DNA of 64,000 nucleotides from Eunapius fragilis (GCA_963681505.1 OY811975.1:4708512-4772511); one strand, 5' to 3'; shown: positions 24,176 to 35,737, numbered from the stretch's first letter. The notes: generated by a model from the sequence alone, not told the origin. Numbers and translations are program-made.

Positions 24176-26243
24176 TGTCGCTGTTGCGCGCGGTCGATCG
24201 ATTTGCGCTATCCATCGATTGCTCTGCGCGAACAATAAATCTATCGTTTGCGCACCAATCTATCGATCGCGCAACCATCGATGGATCGCGCAACAAACAT
24301 TTTGCGCAATTTACTGACAATGGCAATGCAATCCATCGATCGCGCAACGATACTTGCATGCATGACTCTGATATCAAACGATGACATTAATATTACATGG
24401 ATAGCATACTGACATGCAGAATCCTTATGACATTTTTTTTGGAGCACAAATCACACATCCATTTCTTTAACTGAGTTGCACTGATTCCAACACAGTTTGA
24501 ATAGAAGCGTTCACTGCAAGCACAGCAACGGTTATCCAGTTTGCCATCATCTGTGGACCTATACTTGCAATATAATTTGGTAAGTAATCCGTGGGTGGCG
24601 ATTCACAACAGTAGATGGAAAAGGAACTATACCAAACTTATCAACACAGTCCGGCTTTAAGAAGATTGTGCAATTGCTTGTAATGCAGTTGAGTTGGGAA
24701 TCAGTGATGTGGCAAAAGCTACAGCTAGATCACCACAAGAGTAGCTGTCTTCTTGTTCTTGGACATTCATGACATTAATCGTTATTTGGGATTCAGAGCA
24801 TTGAATAGATTTCGACACAATCGAAAGGCAGTCTGCATGAGTCTGGTTTCAGTTGCATTGAGTCATAATTGCAGACTTTGTTCATTTCTTCCCCAATATT
24901 TGATATGAGCAACCGATGATTTTTAGGAACTGTGCAAATTCATTGTTTGGGGCATCAAATGACATTCTGTTGCAGAACAGGATTTTGAAGACCATCTATG
25001 GCAGGAAAGATTCTTTCAAGAGCTTATTAGTGGCATCCATGTGTGTGTCATTCAGCCACTCAGTTGTGTCCAATATTGCTCCATTAGATGATGAAAGTAA
25101 AGTTGACTTGAGTGATAATTTGTGTCGAATTGGTTGGAAAAAGTTGTAGACAGATGACATTGAGTGGAGCATTCTACGCCATTCTTCTTACAAATACACC
25201 TCGTAGATTTGCATCCACTTGTGTATTTGCAGCTGGACTTTGTGAATTTTGTCAGTGGATGGAATTTCAGAGCCGTTTCACGAAGTGATAAATGTACTTC
25301 AGCATTACTAGCATCAATTTGACCATCATAAGACTGGAGATCCCATCCACAGAATTATCCCTTTAGGATTCCATAAGCAGTTGTAAGGCAATACGTCTTC
25401 ACTTTGTCCCCATACACATGTGCAATAACACAAGGAAGCTGTGGTACATCAGTTTTGGATCTATCTAGCTTGGGAATGCTAACAGTTACCTTATCACCAA
25501 TATGAACAGTTTGAACCTTCATTCATTCAAACCCTCTTGTCACTCCAAAGTACTGACGTTGCATCTGAAATCAAGACATACATGCCAGTATGTCCATGTC
25601 AGTAAGAGAATTCAGCGTATACATGTAATTACGTAGTCCAATACTTTCTTATAGCCACTGTGCTTCAATTCGTTGGCATGGATTGCCTGAATTACATCAA
25701 CCAACTGGTCTGCACGTAATACACCAAGAAATTCCTATAAGAGAAAAATAGGTAGCGTTTACATACAAGGAGATATACTCATTGTGGACATGTACTACAC
25801 CAAACCTTGACGCTTTCGTCAATCGGAATTACAAGGACTTGCGGGAGAGGAAGATCGACGACCTGTAACTTTCTAGTTTTCACCCAGTGGAAGTGATGAT
25901 CGACCTTGTTTGCCTGATGCAGGAGATAATTGACAATGGCGTCAAACTTTGCTTTAGTTAAAATGCAGCTCTTTTTTGAAGCTGTATTACTATTGGCAAC
26001 ACTAGTCACCAAGCTTTTGCACCTATTCGCACACGTACGCTATCAATCGACTGCGCAAGCGCATTGCTGTTTAAGTGTGTTCTATTGATCGCGCAAGCTA
26101 CTTGCTGCACAATCGATCGATTGTTGCGCGATCCATCGGTGGTTGCGTGATCGATAGATTGGTGCGCAAACGATAGATCTATTGTTCGCGCAGAGCAATC
26201 GATGGATCGCGCAAATCGATCGACCGCGCGCAACATCGCAACA
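24176..26243 (-). mobile_element. decayed Ginger-like DNA transposon with inverted ends
   Basis: The outer ~130 bp at each side are inverted copies (left from 24176, TGTCGCTGTTGCGCGCGGTC; right ending at 26243, reverse complement starting TGTTGCGATGTTGCGCGCGG). They are full of repeated CGATCGCGCAA blocks. Both ends begin TGT plus NR-type bases, as I recall for Ginger elements. The interior is minus-strand debris of an integrase-type transposase, a Ulp1-like protease and a PHD-like finger. I could not identify a target duplication. Confidence 0.6.
24420..26012 (-). pseudogene. integrase-family transposase + Ulp1-like protease + PHD remnant
   Basis: Reading the minus strand: at 26012-25800 an N-terminal block (KSCILTKAKFDAIVNYLLH, then HHFHWVKTRKLQVVDLP) resembles the start of KRBA2/SCAND3-type integrases. 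At 25740-25630 EFLGVLRADQLVDVIQ and HANELKHSGYKK resemble the integrase zinc-binding region. The integrase core is missing. At 25500-25180 there is IGDKVTVSIPKLDRSK, then a cysteine-rich CKSTRCICKKNGVECS. At 25130-24700 WLNDTHMDATNKLLKESF and INVMNVQEQEDSYSCGDLAV match the Ulp1/C48 protease pattern with the catalytic-type cysteine. At 24560-24430 CCACSERFYSNCVGIS and WMCDLC match a PHD-like finger. Several stops and frameshifts show it is dead. Confidence 0.6.
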
Positions 26244-26768
26244 AGAACCGGATGATAAGGAAAAATAATTATTGGGTGCCCAAGTATTGCTTTCAGCGTA
26301 GTTCCTATACAGAAATTAACCCGGGACGTGAATATCATTCATTTTTAAAAACGCGACCCGCGCATAACTCGCGTACCAAGAAACGGATACCGGTATAGTT
26401 TAGCGTTTTATTGCTATCGAACCAGAAGGCAAGACGGTCATTTTTATGTTTTATTCCAGTCTCCAAACTGTTTGTTTCAGAGAATACAAAGCTCGTGTTC
26501 TTCTCGTTCCCATACCAATCTTCTCCGTCGTCGTCTTCTTCTTCTCGGGAGAGTATCACTCGTGATGGGAACGATTTTAAGAGCACAAATTATACCAATC
26601 GCTTTAGAATCTAGGTATCAGATATATAAATAAAGCATGAAACAGATAAACGTAATCATTACGTAATATGTAGTGCTCTTTATTAAAGCGTATTCACGTA
26701 TAATTAGAATTGTGCACCGTTATGAACAGGTGGGATTTCATTTGATCGCAGTTTTGTTCACCACTTTT

Positions 26769-27120
26769 CAAGGGCGTAGGCAAAGGGAAGATGGGGGGGG
26801 GGGGGGGGGGGGGGGGGCGGATGGCAGGGAAGCTTTAGTCCCCCCAAATTTTTGCAGTTGAGTTACTAAAATTTCTGAAGTCAGGGCACGCTATTCAATA
26901 CAGTTGCATGTGACGCCACACGCGAGTATTACAATTGCGTCACACACTTGTAATTGCTGATTGAGTTGGAAGTGTACAGCTCTATGGTTTGTGTGTAGCA
27001 AGCCAAGAGAGCAACGACATCGTATTCACAAACAAATCCTACGCGCACGCAAAAGTAACCACAAATAGGTTAAATTTATGAATTATTTTAAAAAGTTACT
27101 AAAACGTGTCTACGCTTTTG
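26769..27120. mobile_element. 352-bp MITE with CTTTT target duplication
   Basis: The paralogous site in copy I reads CACCACTTTTGGCTAGTG uninterrupted. Here the same sequence is split after CACCACTTTT by 352 bp, and CTTTT is repeated before GGCTTGCGAAG. The element ends are imperfect 13-bp inverted repeats, CAAGGGCGTAGGC and (reverse complement of the right end) CAAAAGCGTAGAC. A G20-class homopolymer lies near the left end. The empty paralogous site makes the insertion call firm. The superfamily is uncertain. Confidence 0.8.
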
Positions 27121-27150
27121 CTTTTGGCTTGCGAAGTTGTTTTTGTCGAA

Positions 27151-27280
27151 ATGCTTTCACTTCAACAAAAGAGGAGAGCTAAACGACGAGAGGAATCGAG
27201 AGGACGAGTTAGAGTCCTCCCGCGTTCGGTACAATGCTGATCCTGAACAAAAAGCAGGCGTCTGCTCGTGACGGTAATTG
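27151..27280 (+). pseudogene. fragment of the repeat-protein gene
   Basis: It starts with an ATG at 27151 and CAACAAAAGAGGAGAGCTAA, matching 6744 onward. It then has a 15-bp deletion and continues through TTAGAGTCCTCCCGCGTTCG to GCAGGCGTCTGCTCGTGAC. The frame is broken and the repeat array is absent. Confidence 0.75.
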
Positions 27281-27397
27281 AAGTGGGGAGGGGGGAATGC
27301 ATGAGTGCCCGATCTTCAATTAAAGAGGCTATATTTTAACTCAGTATAACTTGTCAGCACTTATCAGTATTCTCAGATATCATCGACAATAAATTCA

Positions 27398-27660
27398 GGA
27401 AACAAGTAAAGAAAATCATTCTCTAAAGAGAAAGTTGGTGAGATATAGGAATTTGAACAGGCAATGGTGGTGTAAAAAGGAAGGTAACATTTGGGGAAAG
27501 GAAAAATCAGATAAAAATTGCGTATAAATCTAACAGAACCAAACGAAGTGTTAAACAGGATTTTTGTCTCATCTTTCTTTCCCTAATACCTTGTTACCTT
27601 CCTTTTTGCACCACCATTGCCTCCACCTTCAATTCCTACGTCCCACGAACTTCCTCGCTA
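27398..27660. repeat. degenerate copy of the long hairpin
   Basis: Arms corresponding to those at 8830-9114, but with many mismatches. It is the older or less constrained copy of the inverted repeat and lies just upstream of the membrane-protein gene at 27772. Confidence 0.75.
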
Positions 27661-27771
27661 TACTTGTCATGCCCTGCTTTTACTGTGACCTGTATCTGTA
27701 TAGTTTGTTTTTTCTTCTAACAATTGTGCACACTAAAGCTCATATGCATTTTCAATTGATCAACAGGCAAT

Positions 27772-29520
27772 ATGCGCACCTTCAATTTGTTGTTGATATC
27801 TCTCTGTTTCATCACTCAAGCAGAGTCCACCAATTTGTTTGGAAGTAAGGGGCAGCACTGCAATGACTGTCCAATGTATGGGGGATATTTTACATGCAAT
27901 TCAGGAACATGTGATTTGTTACTTTTGAATGGATACTGGGCAGGCAACATGACACCTGGAGGTGAACAGCTGGTCGCTAGCTGCCCATTGGGATACTGCC
28001 TAATTAATGACTCTAGTCCGTTTATTTGGATTCCACAAAGCATGGCTGGGACGATTGGCGATTTCTTATGCAACGCGACTCACAGGATGGGAGTAATTTG
28101 CGGTCAGTGCCAGCCTGGATATGCACCGGCAATAAACTCCGACTCCAGTGACTGTGTCCCCTGTAGTGAGCATAGTTTCCAGGTGAACTGGGTCTACTAC
28201 ATCCTTGGGGTCTACGTACCTCTACTTGTGGTCTTCCTCGTCATCATTATGTTCAACGTCCGCCTCACCACTGGTCCTTTAAACTCCTTTATTCTATTTG
28301 CTCAGGTCATCTCAACCACTGTCAGCATCAGCCAACAAGGCGTAGCTCCTCTTTACGCAGTATATGGAAAAGGCGCCAGTGTTTTTCAGAGCGCATATGA
28401 AATTCCGTACAACTTTTTCAATCTTAATTTATTTGGAAATGTACTGCCACCATTTTGTTTGCACAGGAGCTTGGATACTCTTGATGTCATTGCCCTTCGC
28501 TACCTTGAAGCCTTCTTCCCTGTGTGCATCATTATAGTTATAGTCTTGCTTCTGCGGTGTCAAAGATGTATTAAAGTTAGTGCAAAACTACCTTCTTGCC
28601 TACAAAAATATCGGGTTGGAGGATATCTGGTTCAGGCATTTGCTGCTTTCATCCTTCTTTCCTACAACCGTGTGTGTGAGATCACAGCTTATCTACTTAC
28701 ACCCACTGAAGCATTTGATGACACCTTGAAAATTGTTGAGAGTAGAGTGTATCTCCAAGGTGATTACTCAATTAATGATCGGGTTTATATTGCACGCTAC
28801 AAGGTTCCAGCGTACTTGATTACAGTTATTCTTATTGCTGTGCCTATTACACTATTGCATTATCCTATGAAATGTGTAGAGCTGATGATATCAAAATTGA
28901 GCTGGTTGAGGAATTTGTATCCAAGTGCAGAAATATCAATATTGCTAGACACATTTCAAGGCTGTTTCAAAGACAATCGGCGCTATTTTGCTGGCCTCTA
29001 TATGATTTTGCGACTACTACTTTTCTTTGCATTTTTTCAACCATGGCAACTCCAGTTACTCATACAACAAATTCTCTTCATTATTTACATCTTTTTGCTT
29101 GCATTTTTGAAACCATACAATGATAATCGACTAAACTATTTGGACACAGCTATGTTTATAAATTTGGCCCTCATTAATGGGCTCTCTTGGTACACAGTGA
29201 CGGTCATGCAAACGGGGTCCAGAACATTTGCTGTCAACGTATGCATTGTATTTGAATCAATCTTAGTCTTCCTACCAATGATCTACCTGTTTGCTTATCT
29301 GTTCTGGTACAGTACCAGACGCTACCACAAAAGCATCAAGGCTACAGTAAACAAGTGGTATCATAAGAAAAGAATCAGCCCTGACCAAGAAACTCATGGC
29401 GATGGTGTGTCACATACGCCTGAAAAATATTTCAGTGATGAAGATTTTGACGTCCTTGTTCGACGTGCCATTGAACATGAAGAGAAGCAATATGGCACTG
29501 CATACCCTAAACTGTTGTGA
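27772..29520 (+). CDS. signal-peptide multi-pass membrane protein (TRP-like fold?)
   Basis: One uninterrupted exon of 582 residues. It has a cleavable signal peptide (MRTFNLLLISLCFITQAES), then a cysteine-rich exofacial domain to about residue 132 (HCNDCP, CNSGTC, CGQCQPGYAP, CVPC). About nine hydrophobic helices follow, near 141-163, 171-188, 244-262, 283-300, 347-364, 405-422, 430-447, 459-477 and 487-511. A charged cytoplasmic tail completes the protein. The motif DTFQGCFKDNRRYFAGLY before a helix and PYNDNRLNYLDT after another are, from memory, hallmarks of an uncharacterised family expanded in sponges and cnidarians whose membrane part has been likened to TRP-like channels. The function is unknown. 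A decayed relative with N- and C-terminal parts is at 35738-37073, and a second C-terminal copy is at 39200-39378, so the family has been duplicated locally. Confidence 0.75.
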   Translation: MRTFNLLLISLCFITQAESTNLFGSKGQHCNDCPMYGGYFTCNSGTCDLLLLNGYWAGNMTPGGEQLVASCPLGYCLINDSSPFIWIPQSMAGTIGDFLCNATHRMGVICGQCQPGYAPAINSDSSDCVPCSEHSFQVNWVYYILGVYVPLLVVFLVIIMFNVRLTTGPLNSFILFAQVISTTVSISQQGVAPLYAVYGKGASVFQSAYEIPYNFFNLNLFGNVLPPFCLHRSLDTLDVIALRYLEAFFPVCIIIVIVLLLRCQRCIKVSAKLPSCLQKYRVGGYLVQAFAAFILLSYNRVCEITAYLLTPTEAFDDTLKIVESRVYLQGDYSINDRVYIARYKVPAYLITVILIAVPITLLHYPMKCVELMISKLSWLRNLYPSAEISILLDTFQGCFKDNRRYFAGLYMILRLLLFFAFFQPWQLQLLIQQILFIIYIFLLAFLKPYNDNRLNYLDTAMFINLALINGLSWYTVTVMQTGSRTFAVNVCIVFESILVFLPMIYLFAYLFWYSTRRYHKSIKATVNKWYHKKRISPDQETHGDGVSHTPEKYFSDEDFDVLVRRAIEHEEKQYGTAYPKLL

Positions 29521-30534
29521 ATAGTACGACCTTGAGAAAGTAATCTGAATACTGTAATAACTAACATCATGCTGTATTATGAACAACAATTGAGTATGTC
29601 AAAGAACTCTAAATTTGTGTCGAACATTTGATAATATCCTTGTGTGGTTGAACGATTCACAAATTATGTTATAGGAAGATTTTGGTATGGGGCTCTTTAC
29701 GTGTGTAGTGCCGTGATCCGAATCACTGAAAGCATAATGTCACGTAGACATGCAACCGATTTTATAGTATTTAACAAATAATCTGCGCAAGCGCAAGAAT
29801 TCACTGATGTAATGTAGTTCTGTTACACGTAATAGAGCAGGTTGAATGCAGAGTGCGCGCATATAAGTCTCCAGTTTTCCCTTGCTTCAGCATTCATTTA
29901 ACTATGTGTGGAAAACGGCTTGCTTTGTACACTCATCTGTTATTGGTCAGTGTTACTGTAGTGTTGTAGTATATGCATTGCTCATGGTAGTGTGCATGTG
30001 TCCAGTTCTATATAAGGATGTGAAGCAGCTGAAGTAGAATAAGTAGAATAATCTGAAGTAAAAAAATGAAACAAGTCCTTAATAACATAAACTCATTATC
30101 TGTCACTAACACAATACACAATATAATAGGTGGTGCATTGGTTTTCATAAATGGGCATGCGTTTCGTTAACTTTTCTCTCCGTTGTTTTATGTATTCATC
30201 CTTGTAGGCGTGCATTCAAATCCCAACACCAATAGTAACCTATAATCCATGCAACGAGGCTGGAAGGAATAATTCTGAATCAGATGCACACACAATTATA
30301 TATGCACAAAATGCATCACTGCGCAAACGCTAATAGACAGAATACTACTCTCTCTGTTGTTTAAAGTATTTATCATTACATGATATGTCATGCACTGGTG
30401 AATGCAAATGTTACAATTTATACTTCATATAGGACTCCGCCATATCACTCTAGCTCTAGCTACATGCAAAAATAGGCACTTCATGTAGATATACACTATG
30501 CCTTTTGTCTTGTACTCTCATTATGATATGCTCA
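29521..30534. other. intergenic, no gene seen
   Basis: 3' flank of the membrane-protein gene. A weak similarity of 29830-29900 to 37230-37310 (shared GAGCAGG and CTTCAGCATTCAT) suggests that the duplicated family copies carried 3' flanking sequence with them. Confidence 0.4.
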
Positions 30535-30539
30535 CTATT

Positions 30540-30990
30540 TCATGAAGGTTTCATCATGCCTGACATTGCCAGACTTCTGGTTGCCAATGATATTGCTTGA
30601 TGAAGGCCGCAATCGCTCCTTAGAGGTCTGGTGGTTGTAATGGTCTCCGTAGAGCAGTCTGAAATCTAAATACGTATATTCAATATGCCCAGAACGTGCA
30701 TGTTCAAATGTTGATACATCCATAATTACCCTGTAGAAGTCAATTGGTAATGGTCACCTCTTATGCTGGGAAAGGTAGGTTTTCATTCATAAATGAACGG
30801 AAGTCGGAGTTGTCTTATTTGAATTACTGGCGAAGAGAAGTGGTAAAACTGTCTTTTCACGAAGAGACTGCTAATATTATGTATGCTATTATGTATGCTG
30901 TTCATTCCAGTTCAAATTGTGTTCAAACTTTTCGATTGTGTTGTTGGCAAAGCCATAAATCTTACTGGGTGAAATTAATGATGCCAATGA
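30540..30990 (-). pseudogene. domain X pseudogene
   Basis: Minus-strand remnants resemble the domain X exon of TRAF gene A. ATGGATGTATCAACATTTGA aligns with its ATGGATGCGACAACATTTGA. ACCTCTAAGGAG precedes the region equivalent to KECTL. On the + strand the TACTGGCGAA block corresponds to the FRQQL region. Indels and stops break the frame throughout, and no TRAF part follows. Confidence 0.6.
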
Positions 30991-32008
30991 AGCGATAAAT
31001 TTCAGATGACATATGTACCAACCTTTCCTTTTAATGAATTGCACAACTGTAAGCCTGCACAGGCCTCTGGATAGAAAGCAAGTAAAATGTCACTGGATAC
31101 GCATTTAAAAAACTACTGTTGTAGTTATGCTGTATCTGTGAATGCAAATGTCACAAGCTGCATATTCTGTTTACTATATATTTGCTCTACCACAAACCTT
31201 TTGAGTACACCGATTATAAAACGGCACAGACAGAAGGATGAAATATAGCCAACACCACCATAGTCACTCATGATATAAGAACATCACCACAGTGACTAAT
31301 GATAATAACATCCCCTTTTTCAAGGAATAGAATGAAACCTTTCAATCCTTCAAGGTTAATGACCAACAGAGCTCTGATGGTAGCTTGTTGGCAGCTGTAT
31401 ATATAAGGGTACAAATAAAAATTATACATCCATCTTGGACATCCATATTTTGAAACATCAAGCATATGCATCTGTGTAATGGCTCTACTGGCAAATTAAT
31501 ATTAATCCTATTCTTATTGGGCATGTACCTTTGATATGCAGTTAAAGTTACATTGTATGACATTACTGTGATTTAATAGTTTCATGCTAAGGCCCAATCA
31601 TTTCACATCTGCAGATGGATTTCATCACCACCACTACAACCTTGGTGATGTTATCAACCACTGGGTCAACACTATTCTTGCAGGCATGCTGCGGCTGATT
31701 GCTGGATGATGCCTTATGTTTCATATCAATAGAGCATCATCCTAGTTGTATGAAGAATTTTGGATAATCACTTTCAGACTGCTGTATAGAAATCTAAAAT
31801 GTGTCCACATACTGCTATGGGCATGAAAACCCATGGTGAGCTTGGAACTGAATCAAGTTTGGCTCTTTTACAGAGCATACCTACAGGACTGTATCGTTTT
31901 TGCTTATTGTACACTAATAGCAGATCCACAAAAAGCTTAAATGATGCCACAATTCTCAGAATATTGCAACAATATGAATATTGCCAGCTTAAAAAACCAT
32001 GGTTATAA
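30991..32008. other. intergenic, no gene seen
   Basis: No recognisable coding or repeat feature. Confidence 0.4.
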
Positions 32009-32264
32009 GCTTAATGTCTAATCTACATTCGTCCTATATATAGGACAATTGTCCTAACTATAGGACATTTTTCACAAGTATAATGTGTGTAAGTCTTGCA
32101 TATAGTTAATTTCCTTTGAACGTTAAAAACATTTAATCAGTATTGAATTTATTTAAAAATCTAAACTTTGTGGCATGCAATGATCCAGATATTGTATTGT
32201 CCTATATTTTGGATAACCTCTGTCCTATATACAGGACAACACGCCGGTAGATTAGACACTAAGC
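32009..32264. mobile_element. 256-bp MITE
   Basis: Ends are 18-bp inverted repeats (GCTTAATGTCTAATCTAC and GTAGATTAGACACTAAGC), one mismatch. Immediately inside are TCCTATATATAGGAC-type palindromes at both sides. There is no coding capacity. The target duplication is not clear. Confidence 0.7.
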
Positions 32265-32889
32265 ATGTACAAATACATTAATTTTCAGCTTGAATTGAAA
32301 CATTGGAATCTTGATTCAAAGAGGCAGAAATACAATGTCAACTGTTACCCAATTAGCCTGCACAAAAAATACATAGAAAACTGCAATTCTTCCTCAATCT
32401 TTCTTTCTTTAATTGTGGAGTTATTGTCATTTTTTAGCTCTCTGGGTGTCCATGGTGTTTCTAAATTGTATCATGGATTTTTAAATTACAAACATATATT
32501 GTCCACAAATGCCAGGATGCATGTGATCACAGTGTGTATGCATAGTTATGCTGCTGGTTATGGAACTACTTCATCAATGACATGTGAACCATTCCCACAC
32601 ATACCCTCCTCCTGGTTTCAGTTGTGATTTTTATTATCATGTTGCTTATAATCAAAATAATACATGCAGAACATCTTATGTGAACATCATACATTTTCAG
32701 CAAGCATTAATACGACATCACAATGAACAAAAATACAATACTTTATTTAGGTAACAGTTACGTGATTCAGTAATGCTCGTGAGACTGTCAGATAATCTAC
32801 TGAAGGACATGTGTCGTGCACAGATATGATTACAAACGCAACTGCTGCTGATTACAGTAGATGTTAGATGATATATTGCTAGCACACTC
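32265..32889. other. intergenic, no gene seen
   Basis: Between the MITE and the stop of TRAF gene B. A 120-codon chance frame at 32265-32627 has no family motifs. Confidence 0.4.
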
Positions 32890-33698
32890 TCACTGTACTT
32901 TTTCAATGACAGATTCAATTCTAAATTTTAGACAGTCATCTTTGAGGAACTCAGGTGCCATCAAGTTCAATGGGTGGAAGAATCGATTCCCCCAGCCATA
33001 TTTCTGTCGCACTGTACCCTCCACCTTTGCAGTATGCATTTTGTCCACTGCGTCATTAAACACAATGAAGGTGTCATGAGATTTGATACTAGTATTGGCT
33101 GGTGCCTGGTTGAGAAGCTGAACTAATACTTTGCCTTGAAATGGAAATAAAAGACCACTGTCATTCACACCTTTCATCAGGTAGATGTAGACAGAAAGAT
33201 GTCTGTTGTCTTCAACAGCCACCTTCAGACACATTCTATAGCCTAGTGCATGTGTATAGAATGATGGGCTGAACCATGGCTTCTTTGACTTTCTGAACTC
33301 CTCGTATTTATTCAGTGTGAACTCTTGAGGCACAATGGATGTTATGGTCTTCAGAGTACTATGATAGTCTTTTGACTGTTGGTTGTGTTGCTCTAGTTCA
33401 TCTAAACACCCCTCCCATCTGCAACCTTGGTCACTGTATTGGCATCTAACTTTCAACTTCTTTACCTTTCGCTGAAATCCTCTGTCAGTATAAGAATCAA
33501 ATGGTATACTCCCGCACAATGGACATTTAGTTCCATTGTGACTTTGAAGTGCTTGTTTTGACATTTGTTTCCCACAACACGTTGTCTGATAGGGGTCCAG
33601 AAGCAGTTCAGATGTAATGGGGCATAAATACTCTTTTGATAGCTCCAACTCGTTAATCATATATATGACAGGTTCTTGACATAACTGCTTCACTGTTT
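32890..33698 (-). CDS. TRAF gene B: RING-like + TRAF zinc finger + MATH
   Basis: The open frame begins after a phase-1 acceptor (ACCAACAG at about 33699), the same phase as the homologous exons of genes A, C and D. It encodes a RING-like head (YLCPITSELLLDPYQTTCCG, then CPLCGS), a single TRAF-type finger (CQYSDQGCRWEGCLDELEQH) and a complete MATH domain (WFSPSFYTHALGYRMCLKV, then YIYLMKGVND, PFQGKVLVQLLNQ). It ends at a stop at 32890. It is closest to gene C; parts of both are identical over long stretches. An in-frame ATG at 33783 would allow an unspliced start with a hydrophobic leader. I think the spliced form is more likely, but no upstream domain X exon was found, so the gene may be 5'-truncated. 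Confidence 0.7.
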
Positions 33699-35737
33699 CT
33701 GTTGGTAAAAAGAGTTTGTTAACAAATAGGTAGGGAATGACACATGCACAGGTTCGCCATAATGATACAAATGAATATAACATTAACAGTACATAAAGCT
33801 ATAACACAATGCACATGGTTCGTTTTATTGAAGCATGCCAGTATGTTCAAATTATCCTGGGGGGAGAATTTTAGATGTGGAGATCAAACTCAAAGCCACT
33901 CAGACGCTATACATGAAGTTGATATAGAATGTCCAAGTGCAATTGCCAAGTACTGGTCAGTATGTAAGGAATGGCAAAAAGTAGGTGTTATGGCGGGAAA
34001 TTGGTCACATTCTTAACTCGTTTAACTTGATTTTGCAATTTTCACTAGGTAAGAATCCGAGGAGAGGAAAACATGTTTTTTTATTTTTATTTTTAAGAGC
34101 TCTGCACTTGTAATAACTGGGTCCTAGGACGAACCCGGACCTTAGATGTCTAGGTAATAATTACAGTCAGGTATTGTAAGTATGCATTAATTAAGATAAA
34201 TGACAAGAATATACCCATACATGCCGGCCTGCGTATTTGTTCGATCAACAGCAGCTCCGTGGTACATGTAATTGTGCAAAAAAATCAATAAACCACGTCA
34301 CCGCAATGTATCCGACATCACGGATATTGTGGCCAGGTCGGTAAACTTTTGGCAACCTAAATTGTATCGAGAAGGTACAATTTTGGCTGCTAAAAGTGCA
34401 CCGCTCGGTCCAATTTTTTTGCCCGGGACAATTTTTGCTAATATTAACCGCCAAATGTTTACATAGTCGACACGTGCGCGGTACCTAAAGCTGGTCACAT
34501 GCGTGATAATATTAATATTCTGTCGAATCAGCTTAACACAGTACATTGCGGTAAGCGGAGTAAGCCATGATATTAAACGAAGTACGTGCATGTTCGTGAC
34601 AAGCTGGGCGTAGTCCGACCATAGAGTTTTGGCGGAAGGTTGGGCTATACGCCCAACTAGTATATGACGTGTCGTCGAGTGCTTACTAATGAATTACGGT
34701 GGATAATATTGTGGGTAGGAAATAAGTTTGGAGGTGGGGAGGGTGCTCCCTCCACATTTAAAGTCGGGTGGGGGTGGGAGGGGGTGGGGGGTGGGGGGGT
34801 TATGCACCTTTTGAACCCATATAACTATCTTACTTTGGATTTGCGTAAAAGCATAGACGCTTTGTGCAATATGGTTTAAGATGGGTTCGAAACCTTTTCT
34901 GCACTGTAGAGATTTCTCAGTCCTTCTATGAACCAGTCACGTGGACCTTCCAATTGCCACACCCACTGTGCATCATTACTTTATCCCACCCATCTTATGA
35001 CCTGTTCCCTCCCTAGTAGGAACTAAGTTAGATATGGGAGAAGATGAAGGGGCTATGATTTAGGTGATTATTTGTATGGCACTGATACTTGGGAGGGACT
35101 GAATATACCACTCTACCGTAATTTATTTGGGGGGGGGGTAAGGCCCCTGCCTCATTTGTTTGTCTACGAATCATTAAGTCGGCTAGTCACTTAGGTGTTT
35201 TCTCTGGTTAAAAACGAAACGGAACAAAAAGAAAATATAAAACATACCTACATTTATCACGACGGTTAATTAAACCAGTTTTCTTGTTTGCTTAACCTCA
35301 CTTCTTTCCTTTTAACAGATCTCAACTTGCTTTTTAATGACTTAATTTCATGTTGTAATTAGATAGCAATATTTCCCTAAACCCCTTGCCTTCAAGAAAT
35401 AACCGAAAAGCTCATTTTAAATGTTACCTCAATCAGTAACCGCAAATGGTATCTATGCACCAGTGCCAATGCCGCATAAATGAAACGCTCAACATGACCT
35501 TTGCATGCATTGTTTTCAATGATGTGCATGACAGGTCGTGCACTGTAAACCACTTTAGACTGAAGCATGCTTTCCCGTTTCTTTTAATTCTCGGTAAATA
35601 ATATGGTTGGTTGGGGGGTGGGGCGGGGGGAGGACGGGGGAAAATATACCCTGCTTTTTATTTTAGTGTCCATCTCTGTTGTTATAATGTTTCAAAACCC
35701 AATAGTCTTTTCCATTTGGTACCTGACCACAGGCCCA
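33699..35737. other. intergenic with G-rich patches
   Basis: Upstream of TRAF gene B. G-rich stretches lie at 34725-34800 and 35130-35141 (G run), and again near 35610-35640. Frames near 34245-34879 show no domain. No upstream exon of gene B could be supported. Confidence 0.4.

Larger units (their letters stand above)
26299..27655 (+). mobile_element. interspersed element, copy II (degraded)
   Basis: A shorter relative of the element at 6197-9120, in the same orientation. It keeps the left edge, a shrunken trinucleotide run, the start of the repeat-protein gene and the terminal hairpin. It lacks the repeat array and proposed second exon. A MITE is inserted at 26769-27120. It starts 55 bp after the Ginger-like element and ends about 110 bp before the membrane-protein gene. 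Confidence 0.65.
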
